Source of the DNA: Mucidula mucida
Taxonomy: Eukaryota > Basidiomycota > Agaricomycetes > Agaricales > Physalacriaceae
Reading direction: 5' to 3'
Length of the DNA: 64,000 nucleotides
Assembly: GCA_015501055.1 (NCBI GenBank)
Contig: JADNYV010000128.1
Span: 43,003-107,002 of the forward strand
Below are positions 11,428 to 21,006 of the stretch, piece by piece (within the stretch, counting starts at the first letter, position 1; each line of letters begins with the position of its first letter). The notes below the pieces were generated by a model. That model was not told the DNA's origin. It ran no database searches and saw only the letters and a list, made by a program, of their open reading frames with translations. The position numbers were made by a program, and so were the translations under genes.

Positions 11428-11655
11428 TTTCACGACTGTCCTCTTCCTACCTTCGATCTCCTTTCTCTCTTGGGTACAATCTCATTGTACTTCTCAGCTA
11501 TCTGAATACTATGATCTATCAGACACTAGATGTTGTGAGTTGGGTGAGGGGGAAACCACGAAGGGTCCCGCGTCCGTTCCGCCTTGGGAAACCGAATGCC
11601 GGGGACCAATCTGGTTTGTCCTGGTGTCGAGCAGAGGGTTGGATCCGATCACCCA
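11428..11655 (-). repeat. Split direct repeat B2 (3' terminus of the element)
   Basis: 228 bp that match 11895-12122 from TTTCACGACTGTCC through GATCCGATCACCCA. It forms the outer 3' end of the array. Between it and A2 lies a 71-bp unique spacer (11656-11726). Confidence 0.88.
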
Positions 11656-11726
11656 CTCCCCTCTGCTCTAACACCCAGCCATCTAATAGATCCTCTCTCC
11701 CTCTCCTCAGCGGTCGGGTGGGTGGG

Positions 11727-11893
11727 GCAAAGAAATCCAGACTCGGCGAGATCCAGCAGCAGCTTTGGTTCGCGAGTCCTCGGAAACGGAGATGGTGGCA
11801 GGAAGCAGATCGACACGGGATCACGTGTCGTACGCGTCGGCGTGAAACATTGCTCCAATTCCTCCTACCCGCGCCATCCCCCTTGTCGCTCTA
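11727..11893 (-). repeat. Split direct repeat A2
   Basis: 167 bp matching 30436-30602 with at least one substitution (CATTG versus CATCG). It abuts B1, and this A-B junction is expected to mimic the circular integration intermediate of YR retrotransposons. Confidence 0.88.
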
Positions 11894-11894
11894 A

Positions 11895-12122
11895 TTTCAC
11901 GACTGTCCTCTTCCTACCTTCGATCTCCTTTCTCTCTTGGGTACAATCTCATTGTACTTCTCAGCTATCTGAATACTATGATCTATCAGACACTAGATGT
12001 TGTGAGTTGGGTGAGGGGGAAACCACGAAGGGTCCCGCGTCCGTTCCGCCTTGGGAAACCGAATGCCGGGGACCAATCTGGTTTGTCCTGGTGTCGAGCA
12101 GAGGGTTGGATCCGATCACCCA
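11895..12122 (-). repeat. Split direct repeat B1
   Basis: 228-bp direct repeat of 11428-11655, on the inner side of A2. A 52-bp remnant of the equivalent repeat from copy B survives at 17217-17268. Confidence 0.88.
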
Positions 12123-12733
12123 TCTTCTTAGCTGGGCTTCGACAGCGCGTCGCGATCCACCCTCGAGCGAGACCTCCCAACTCCCTAAGCTGTCGTATTC
12201 TTCTTAGTTGGACTCATGACCTCCCCAAATTCCATAAAAATTTTGGCCTTATCAAGCCCCATGTATGCCTGCTAACCGCTAGACTAGCGGCCCTCGCTTC
12301 CCTCTATCACCTTATGTAACTTATGCCTGATCCTCCCGATGATCCTTTTAAAAGGACTTACTACAACTCAGGTATTTCGTAGTCAGCCGCTAAGCTATGA
12401 CTCCTCAGGATTCTTCAACTATCTGATCCTTTCGTAGCTGGCTCCTTTGCCCTAGCTCTACTTCTCCTCCTTCCACCTGCTACTCTGAAATTCTGATTTC
12501 ATATTTTTCCTAGCTCCTTATCACCTAACCTCTGTGAATCCTCAAACCGTTTTCTGGTTGCCTTGCTACTTCTCGAAATATAATAGGATTACTTCCGTCG
12601 TTTCGGGGTTTTTTGCATGCCTCGAATTTCTGGAACTATATTTTCCTCTGACTCTTTGTTACTCGACTCCCTTGTATCCTCAATCTGTTTCTCGAATGCT
12701 TCGCTCCATCACGAAATATAATAGTAATGATCT
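12123..12733 (-). other. 3' untranslated region of retroelement copy A
   Basis: About 610 bp between the recombinase stop and B1, AT-richer than the coding part. It is repeated in copy B at 17269-17879. No conserved reading frame. Confidence 0.6.
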
Positions 12734-13828
12734 TTACATATCTAAGTTCTCTGCATGTAGTATTCCTAGTAATTCGAGACTCCTCCAATACTTCAGAAAC
12801 GCGTCCGAGGACCAACGTCCCATCGCTTTGACCACGTCTGGTGGGACTCCTGCCAGTAGATAGTATGTCGTCCCGCCGATTCGGAAACAGTGCCCCGTCA
12901 ACCGCGGCATATCCCTCCCTTCCCATACCTCGTTGCACCTGGCAATGAACTTCCTAACCGTCAGGATGTGCCTCTTCCCGTCAAGGTCCAGATATGATCC
13001 CAATGGTGTATCACTCCCAATCTCGTTCATCCCTTCATGCAGCTCCCATGCTCTTGTTGGGTCTATCGTCCCCCTCTGAGCACATATGATCACCTCCTCA
13101 CCTTCTTCTTTCGCCACCTTTGTCCATGGTAACCATAACACTCGCGAGCCTGCCTGTGATACTGGTTCGCCCATGTCCTTCCCTGTCGCATGTCTTTCTC
13201 CGTCGAACATGTCCATCCTCGCGCACTTCGGCAAGATCTCGCCCATCCTCATCTGTGCGAAGAATGCCATCGTTGCGATCGCAAAGACCGCCACGTCCTT
13301 GGGGTCGTCCATATTCAGGTCTTCCGCCAACATCTCCAACCTCTGCCTTGTCACCGGCCTTCTCTTTGGCCTCTTGCCGTCCTTTGGCGCACTCCTCTTT
13401 ACTCCTTCCAGCACGTACTTGAGGTATATGGACGTCTGCCAAGGTAATCTGTTCCGAATGTGGAAGGCGCGGATTCCGTAGATCTTCCCTCGTATCCCTC
13501 CACTTCCTTTCTCGCCTAACCTGGACGCAGCGTAGTCTTCCAGATTCGTTGTCGAGGCAGGGAATCGTTCCGCTCTGGGTATCCCGGCCTCTTCCGCCCA
13601 GACCAAGTAGTCCCGTAGCCCTACCCGATGTCCTTTAGCCGACCCCAACGCCCAGGCCTTTCCAAGTGCCGTCTTTGTCGCTTCTGGTACGTATGGGATC
13701 CACTGTGCGTAATCCTGGCATACCTGCTCCTCTATCTCTATCGTCCTCGCCTTGTATATTCTCGCTCCAGCTTGCCTCCTTCCTAATAGTCTGTTAGACG
13801 CGTCCTCCTGTTCTCTGCTGCCGCGCAC
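12734..13828 (-). CDS. Tyrosine recombinase, copy A
   Basis: 364 residues. The catalytic set of the tyrosine recombinase/integrase family is visible: Arg194 in QMRMGEILP, His313 and Arg316 in TGHCFRIGG, Trp339 in MGRWSSD, and the nucleophile Tyr347 in FLKYWRS. It joins the circular cDNA of DIRS-order elements to the genome by site-specific recombination, replacing the DDE integrase. The N-terminal half is a helical DNA-binding core region. It follows the RT/RNase H gene by about 150 bases on the same strand. The copy is uninterrupted. Confidence 0.9.
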   Translation of the reverse strand: MRGSREQEDASNRLLGRRQAGARIYKARTIEIEEQVCQDYAQWIPYVPEATKTALGKAWALGSAKGHRVGLRDYLVWAEEAGIPRAERFPASTTNLEDYAASRLGEKGSGGIRGKIYGIRAFHIRNRLPWQTSIYLKYVLEGVKRSAPKDGKRPKRRPVTRQRLEMLAEDLNMDDPKDVAVFAIATMAFFAQMRMGEILPKCARMDMFDGERHATGKDMGEPVSQAGSRVLWLPWTKVAKEEGEEVIICAQRGTIDPTRAWELHEGMNEIGSDTPLGSYLDLDGKRHILTVRKFIARCNEVWEGRDMPRLTGHCFRIGGTTYYLLAGVPPDVVKAMGRWSSDAFLKYWRSLELLGILHAENLDM

Positions 13829-13979
13829 CTTTACGTGACCCTCTCTGCTCTGTGCTCTTGCTCGCTAGGTTGTTCTTGTCGCGTTGATTTGCGTCATTTG
13901 TGTTGGTCGTAGCTCGTATGTGGTGGTATCTACCCATGTTTGGTAACCCTAACCTCATGTCGATCTCTAAACTCTAGTG

Positions 13980-15802
13980 CTAATTCTTCTGCAATCGAAC
14001 ATCATGGTACTCTACCGCTGTGTGTACATACGGCTTCAGGTGGTTCGGGATCCTTGGCGCATAAGGCAGAAGGTCCTTCTTCAATCCAAATTGTCCTCGC
14101 GACGGTGCATCGGCTGTATTCTCCTTTGTATTCACATACTCCAATGTGAGCCAGATATCGTGATCCTGCATTAGGCTCACGATGCGTCGAAGAATTGCAT
14201 TTTGCTGCTTGCCTCTCGAATAGCCCGCCTTCAATGCTCCTATAACGCCTTGATTGTCGGATCGAAGCCTGATGTGTGAGTGCGTGTATCCCGCTGCCTT
14301 CAGCGTTCGCACTGCCATCTCTACTATCACCATCTCCCCCCAGCCAATGTTCCTCCCCTCGGATAACCAACCCTCTTTGAACTTCCATGCTAACCATTTA
14401 CCGTTTAGCACTAGTCCCATTCCCCACGACGTCGAGGCGTCCACCATTAGGGTGACCGATTCGTCTATTGGTCCCGGCGTAACACATTGCATCCCGACGA
14501 ATTCTTCATCCAGTTTCTTCAACCACCACCTCAGATCCTCCTTCATGTCCTTCGTGATTGTATGCGTCAGAAATCTCGATGTGTTCTCCTTGAACGTTGC
14601 CCTAAACCTGTATATCGATGGCATCCGCGATCGTCCCTCCGGACAAACCAAGCATACGTGGTTCAGCGTCCCTGCTATCGCGTCCGCCTCCTTCCTCGTA
14701 ATCTTCCCCGAGCCCTCCAAAATCTTTGCGATCTTCCCCTTGTACTTCTCCTTCTTCTCCTCTGGCAACTGTACCGTCTTCCCTACCAGATCCCATAAGA
14801 ATCCGATATATCGAAACGATGTTGCGAATGGCACAAATTTTGCAGGCGCCCACGGCCATCCCAGCCTCGATGCGATGTTCCAGATCAGTGTCGCGTCGTA
14901 ACTGTAGATGTATTTGCCGTCCTTGTCTCGACCCTTTGGGTATCGGAAGAATATGAAGTCATCCACCCACTTCAACACCGCCTCCACACCTCCTGCTAGC
15001 AGTATAACCACCATCGCATCCGCTATTCTTCCGAATATTCCTGGCGACGGTGATGCTCCGAAATCCAGATTATTGCCCAGGAGTATCAGAATCCCCACAA
15101 GAACCGCTGTGAAAACCCTCTGTGCTGGCCTCGTTGGCACATTTCGGAATGCTGCATCCACGTCGAATACGGCTACCTCTGTCCCCTCCGGCGCCTCCGC
15201 CACCTTTAGAAGGCAGTCTGAGAACGACCCCCATTCACACTGGAATTCGTCAACGTCGATGATGGCATTTATTGAAACTTCTTCCGGATTAATAAGTATT
15301 GGTTCAAGCGTCTCGCGTTCCTCGGTTGGTAAAGCTTTCCTCCTCTCTATCTTGTCTGTCAACTCTTTCGGCAAGTCGCCTCTCGGAAATGAGTGGTCGG
15401 TTGTAATTCGTAGTTTCCCCGGTCGTTGTTCGATAACATTCATTGGCGCGGTTCTGAAGAAGCCTGCCCCAGTGTCAGTCGTGTCACTGCTATCCTCGCC
15501 ATGTCTGGCTCACCTATCTTTCCCTCCAACTCCTCCCTCGTAAACGGACCTACTAACCTCCCTAATCTCAGCTCCTCCTCGTATTGCTTTTCAATAAACT
15601 CTAGGTGTTCCGGCGTCTTCGCATGGTTCGGCGGGATGTATGTTCGGTCTAATCGGAAATCGTCCAGTCCAAGCGAGAAACCTCTCCTCATCCCATCTGG
15701 TACATCTTGAAACTCCTCCCATCTGCCCGCCTCCCTCAGGGCTGCTTCCCACTCGTCGGCTATAAATGGCGTCACAATGGGAAACATCTCTCTCTCCTCC
15801 AT
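13980..15802 (-). CDS. Reverse transcriptase/RNase H polyprotein, copy A
   Basis: Chosen start is the Met of MEEREMFPIVTPF at 15802. A 50-nt intron (15513-15464, GTGAGC to GGGGCAG with a CTGAC branch site) joins EELEGKIG to FFRTAPMNVIEQ and gives about 590 residues. RT motif A is FDVDAAFRNVP near residue 197 and motif C is WVDDF near 264, the DIRS-type form of YxDD. RNase H follows with VDASTSWG, an EMAVRTL helix and SDNQG, ending NTADAPSRG. It copies the element RNA and degrades the template. Without splicing, the two halves lie in different frames. It starts 58 bases after the Gag stop in another frame. Confidence 0.88.
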
Positions 15803-15860
15803 CGCCTCTCCGCCACCCCCCTTCCCCTCCTCCGCCCCTCCTCCCTCCCCCTCTCCCTCC

Positions 15861-17216
15861 TCACGTCGCTTTGCACTTCCGGCACTCCTGAGCGGTGTGT
15901 CCGGCAGTTCCGCAAAGCGAGCAGGAGTGCGTAAACCTGCATGCTGTTCCTCGAGTGCATCCCTCACGATGCCCGTTGTACCCAAGGCAGTACTCGTTAC
16001 CGTTGTCGTCCTTCCAGAACTTCCCTTGTTTCTTGCAGATTGTGTTGCTTCCCGACTCCGCTCCTGGACAGTCTCCGTATCGGTGAGCCGTACTGCCACA
16101 CCAACAGCAACGCCACTTCCTGGCCCCTCCTCCGGACGTCGAAGTCGCTCCCTCCTTGGCTTCTTTGGTCCCCTGCTTCTGACTGTGGGCCGATGAGGAG
16201 GTCTCGCCCCGTCGATAATTGGATTTCGCACCCTCGGCCGATGTCCCGCTCTTCGAGACCTTCTTCTCCATCTCTGACAAACGCGCGAGCGTCGCCTTTC
16301 CAATACAGTTCGTCCAGGTATCCTCACTCCAGACCGAAGGGTCTACCATTCCTTTCGTCCTGTACCACGAATCGAAGATCCTCGCTGTGTATAGCTTCAC
16401 AGCCTTGAACTCTACCGATTCTACCTCTGCTCCATCCTTCTCCCTTGTAGTGTTGGTATTGTTGTCCGCGCTACGCTCGATGCACACTTTCAGAAGGCGG
16501 CGAAACTGGTCCGCCAACTTTGCGGCCGGCGCACGTCCTTCTGCGGGTTCGTAGTAGTCCTCGATCCCAGTGCATGTCATGAGGAACGCCTCTATCCACG
16601 GCATGCGCTTCAGCTTCAGATCCAGATCTGGCTTTGGGACCTTGTCCTTCAATACGAGCGAGTCGCCTTCGAACATCAGCTTCTTCTCTGTATCGTTCTT
16701 ATCGCGCGCCATATCCTTGATGCACTCCTCTCGTGTCGTGAAGGACAGATAATGCGGCCTGAAGAAACCGGTCGCCATATTTTCCCTGACATGCCTCGGC
16801 GGTACTACCTCATCTTGGCGTGGTAGGTCGTCTATGCCCACAATCACCCCTCCCGTATCAAATCTCCCCGTCACGTCTCTCTTCTTCTTCGAAGGAGCAG
16901 TCACCGGCGTCGTAGGTGAGCGAGGATGTTTGTCTCCGCGGAGTCGTACCGGCGATGCCGCTACCTTTCTCCTCCTCTTGGGCGATGGCAGTGGTCCCGA
17001 TTGTTGTCTCTTGCGACTCCCAAATCGTGATCCCGCCATGAAGGCGTCCATCTCTCGTACGGTCTTGAACCCATATCTCCTCGCCAATTCCTTCGCTGGT
17101 GAGGTTGTCTGTGCAAGAGTCTCCTCGTCGACGAAGTCGTCTGAGCCCTCTTCATCTTCCTCGTCATCTCTTGGCGTGCTGAGCAACTCCTCATTCTTCT
17201 TCCTCGCCTCCTCCTC
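15861..17216 (-). pseudogene. 5'-truncated Gag, copy A
   Basis: The frame ends at 15861 and retains the C-terminal two thirds of Gag. Two CX2CX4HX4C zinc knuckles are present (CWCGSTAHRYGDC and CSLCGTAGHTAQEC). A CCCH-like finger lies between them, in the CLGYNGHREGCTRG stretch. The 5' part is lost at the junction 17216/17217, where Gag is joined to a piece of repeat B1 from copy B, so the native start and lysine/alanine-rich N terminus are missing. The 59-nt intron of copy C is absent. Confidence 0.85.
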
Positions 17217-17268
17217 GACCAATCTGGTTTGTCCTGGTGTCGAGCAGAGGGTTGGATCCGATCACCCA
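17217..17268 (-). repeat. Remnant of repeat B1 at the B/A junction
   Basis: 52 bp matching the inner end of B1 (compare 12071-12122), directly fused to truncated Gag of copy A. The rest of the 3' end of copy B is missing. Confidence 0.85.
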
Positions 17269-17879
17269 TCTTCTTAGCTGGGCTTCGACAGCGCGTCGCG
17301 ATCCACCCTCGAGCGAGACCTCCCAACTCCCTAAGCTGTCGTATTCTTCTTAGTTGGACTCATGACCTCCCCAAATTCCATAAAAATTTTGGCCTTATCA
17401 AGCCCCATGTATGCCTGCTAACCGCTAGACTAGCGGCCCTCGCTTCCCTCTATCACCTTATGTAACTTATGCCTGATCCTCCCGATGATCCTTTTAAAAG
17501 GACTTACTACAACTCAGGTATTTCGTAGTCAGCCGCTAAGCTATGACTCCTCAGGATTCTTCAACTATCTGATCCTTTCGTAGCTGGCTCCTTTGCCCTA
17601 GCTCTACTTCTCCTCCTTCCACCTGCTACTCTGAAATTCTGATTTCATATTTTTCCTAGCTCCTTATCACCTAACCTCTGTGAATCCTCAAACCGTTTTC
17701 TGGTTGCCTTGCTACTTCTCGAAATATAATAGGATTACTTCCGTCGTTTCGGGGTTTTTTGCATGCCTCGAATTTCTGGAACTATATTTTCCTCTGACTC
17801 TTTGTTACTCGACTCCCTTGTATCCTCAATCTGTTTCTCGAATGCTTCGCTCCATCACGAAATATAATAGTAATGATCT

Positions 17880-18974
17880 TTACATATCTAAGTTCTCTGC
17901 ATGTAGTATTCCTAGTAATTCGAGACTCCTCCAATACTTCAGAAACGCGTCCGAGGACCAACGTCCCATCGCTTTGACCACGTCTGGTGGGACTCCTGCC
18001 AGTAGATAGTATGTCGTCCCGCCGATTCGGAAACAGTGCCCCGTCAACCGCGGCATATCCCTCCCTTCCCATACCTCGTTGCACCTGGCAATGAACTTCC
18101 TAACCGTCAGGATGTGCCTCTTCCCGTCAAGGTCCAGATATGATCCCAATGGTGTATCACTCCCAATCTCGTTCATCCCTTCATGCAGCTCCCATGCTCT
18201 TGTTGGGTCTATCGTCCCCCTCTGAGCACATATGATCACCTCCTCACCTTCTTCTTTCGCCACCTTTGTCCATGGTAACCATAACACTCGCGAGCCTGCC
18301 TGTGATACTGGTTCGCCCATGTCCTTCCCTGTCGCATGTCTTTCTCCGTCGAACATGTCCATCCTCGCGCACTTCGGCAAGATCTCGCCCATCCTCATCT
18401 GTGCGAAGAATGCCATCGTTGCGATCGCAAAGACCGCCACGTCCTTGGGGTCGTCCATATTCAGGTCTTCCGCCAACATCTCCAACCTCTGCCTTGTCAC
18501 CGGCCTTCTCTTTGGCCTCTTGCCGTCCTTTGGCGCACTCCTCTTTACTCCTTCCAGCACGTACTTGAGGTATATGGACGTCTGCCAAGGTAATCTGTTC
18601 CGAATGTGGAAGGCGCGGATTCCGTAGATCTTCCCTCGTATCCCTCCACTTCCTTTCTCGCCTAACCTGGACGCAGCGTAGTCTTCCAGATTCGTTGTCG
18701 AGGCAGGGAATCGTTCCGCTCTGGGTATCCCGGCCTCTTCCGCCCAGACCAAGTAGTCCCGTAGCCCTACCCGATGTCCTTTAGCCGACCCCAACGCCCA
18801 GGCCTTTCCAAGTGCCGTCTTTGTCGCTTCTGGTACGTATGGGATCCACTGTGCGTAATCCTGGCATACCTGCTCCTCTATCTCTATCGTCCTCGCCTTG
18901 TATATTCTCGCTCCAGCTTGCCTCCTTCCTAATAGTCTGTTAGACGCGTCCTCCTGTTCTCTGCTGCCGCGCAC
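17880..18974 (-). CDS. Tyrosine recombinase, copy B
   Basis: 364 residues, identical by eye to copy A with Arg194, His313, Arg316 and Tyr347 all present. Because copy B also has intact RT/RNase H and Gag frames, it is the only copy with a full coding set. It lacks complete terminal repeats and so probably cannot move on its own. Confidence 0.9.
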   Translation of the reverse strand: MRGSREQEDASNRLLGRRQAGARIYKARTIEIEEQVCQDYAQWIPYVPEATKTALGKAWALGSAKGHRVGLRDYLVWAEEAGIPRAERFPASTTNLEDYAASRLGEKGSGGIRGKIYGIRAFHIRNRLPWQTSIYLKYVLEGVKRSAPKDGKRPKRRPVTRQRLEMLAEDLNMDDPKDVAVFAIATMAFFAQMRMGEILPKCARMDMFDGERHATGKDMGEPVSQAGSRVLWLPWTKVAKEEGEEVIICAQRGTIDPTRAWELHEGMNEIGSDTPLGSYLDLDGKRHILTVRKFIARCNEVWEGRDMPRLTGHCFRIGGTTYYLLAGVPPDVVKAMGRWSSDAFLKYWRSLELLGILHAENLDM

Positions 18975-19125
18975 CTTTACGTGACCCTCTCTGCTCTGTG
19001 CTCTTGCTCGCTAGGTTGTTCTTGTCGCGTTGATTTGCGTCATTTGTGTTGGTCGTAGCTCGTATGTGGTGGTATCTACCCATGTTTGGTAACCCTAACC
19101 TCATGTCGATCTCTAAACTCTAGTG

Positions 19126-20948
19126 CTAATTCTTCTGCAATCGAACATCATGGTACTCTACCGCTGTGTGTACATACGGCTTCAGGTGGTTCGGGATCCT
19201 TGGCGCATAAGGCAGAAGGTCCTTCTTCAATCCAAATTGTCCTCGCGACGGTGCATCGGCTGTATTCTCCTTTGTATTCACATACTCCAATGTGAGCCAG
19301 ATATCGTGATCCTGCATTAGGCTCACGATGCGTCGAAGAATTGCATTTTGCTGCTTGCCTCTCGAATAGCCCGCCTTCAATGCTCCTATAACGCCTTGAT
19401 TGTCGGATCGAAGCCTGATGTGTGAGTGCGTGTATCCCGCTGCCTTCAGCGTTCGCACTGCCATCTCTACTATCACCATCTCCCCCCAGCCAATGTTCCT
19501 CCCCTCGGATAACCAACCCTCTTTGAACTTCCATGCTAACCATTTACCGTTTAGCACTAGTCCCATTCCCCACGACGTCGAGGCGTCCACCATTAGGGTG
19601 ACCGATTCGTCTATTGGTCCCGGCGTAACACATTGCATCCCGACGAATTCTTCATCCAGTTTCTTCAACCACCACCTCAGATCCTCCTTCATGTCCTTCG
19701 TGATTGTATGCGTCAGAAATCTCGATGTGTTCTCCTTGAACGTTGCCCTAAACCTGTATATCGATGGCATCCGCGATCGTCCCTCCGGACAAACCAAGCA
19801 TACGTGGTTCAGCGTCCCTGCTATCGCGTCCGCCTCCTTCCTCGTAATCTTCCCCGAGCCCTCCAAAATCTTTGCGATCTTCCCCTTGTACTTCTCCTTC
19901 TTCTCCTCTGGCAACTGTACCGTCTTCCCTACCAGATCCCATAAGAATCCGATATATCGAAACGATGTTGCGAATGGCACAAATTTTGCAGGCGCCCACG
20001 GCCATCCCAGCCTCGATGCGATGTTCCAGATCAGTGTCGCGTCGTAACTGTAGATGTATTTGCCGTCCTTGTCTCGACCCTTTGGGTATCGGAAGAATAT
20101 GAAGTCATCCACCCACTTCAACACCGCCTCCACACCTCCTGCTAGCAGTATAACCACCATCGCATCCGCTATTCTTCCGAATATTCCTGGCGACGGTGAT
20201 GCTCCGAAATCCAGATTATTGCCCAGGAGTATCAGAATCCCCACAAGAACCGCTGTGAAAACCCTCTGTGCTGGCCTCGTTGGCACATTTCGGAATGCTG
20301 CATCCACGTCGAATACGGCTACCTCTGTCCCCTCCGGCGCCTCCGCCACCTTTAGAAGGCAGTCTGAGAACGACCCCCATTCACACTGGAATTCGTCAAC
20401 GTCGATGATGGCATTTATTGAAACTTCTTCCGGATTAATAAGTATTGGTTCAAGCGTCTCGCGTTCCTCGGTTGGTAAAGCTTTCCTCCTCTCTATCTTG
20501 TCTGTCAACTCTTTCGGCAAGTCGCCTCTCGGAAATGAGTGGTCGGTTGTAATTCGTAGTTTCCCCGGTCGTTGTTCGATAACATTCATTGGCGCGGTTC
20601 TGAAGAAGCCTGCCCCAGTGTCAGTCGTGTCACTGCTATCCTCGCCATGTCTGGCTCACCTATCTTTCCCTCCAACTCCTCCCTCGTAAACGGACCTACT
20701 AACCTCCCTAATCTCAGCTCCTCCTCGTATTGCTTTTCAATAAACTCTAGGTGTTCCGGCGTCTTCGCATGGTTCGGCGGGATGTATGTTCGGTCTAATC
20801 GGAAATCGTCCAGTCCAAGCGAGAAACCTCTCCTCATCCCATCTGGTACATCTTGAAACTCCTCCCATCTGCCCGCCTCCCTCAGGGCTGCTTCCCACTC
20901 GTCGGCTATAAATGGCGTCACAATGGGAAACATCTCTCTCTCCTCCAT
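19126..20948 (-). CDS. Reverse transcriptase/RNase H polyprotein, copy B
   Basis: Same layout as copy A, displaced by 5146 bases: intron at 20659-20610, RT motifs FDVDAAFRNVP and WVDDF, RNase H motifs VDASTSWG and SDNQG. The frame is open throughout after splicing. Confidence 0.88.
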
Positions 20949-21006
20949 CGCCTCTCCGCCACCCCCCTTCCCCTCCTCCGCCCCTCCTCCCTCCCCCTCT
21001 CCCTCC

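Noticed and set aside
11428..11893. Reading the repeated ends as retroviral-type LTRs
   Set aside because: The repeats are split (A at both ends, B twice at one end), and the element has a tyrosine recombinase and no DDE integrase. Split direct repeats of the Ngaro type explain them better.
13098..13442. Minus-strand 114-codon frame inside the recombinase
   Set aside because: A shifted frame within the recombinase gene, with no features of its own.
14254..14901. 215-codon plus-strand frame, repeated at 19400 and 25548
   Set aside because: Antisense to the RNase H/RT region and repeated only because the element is repeated.
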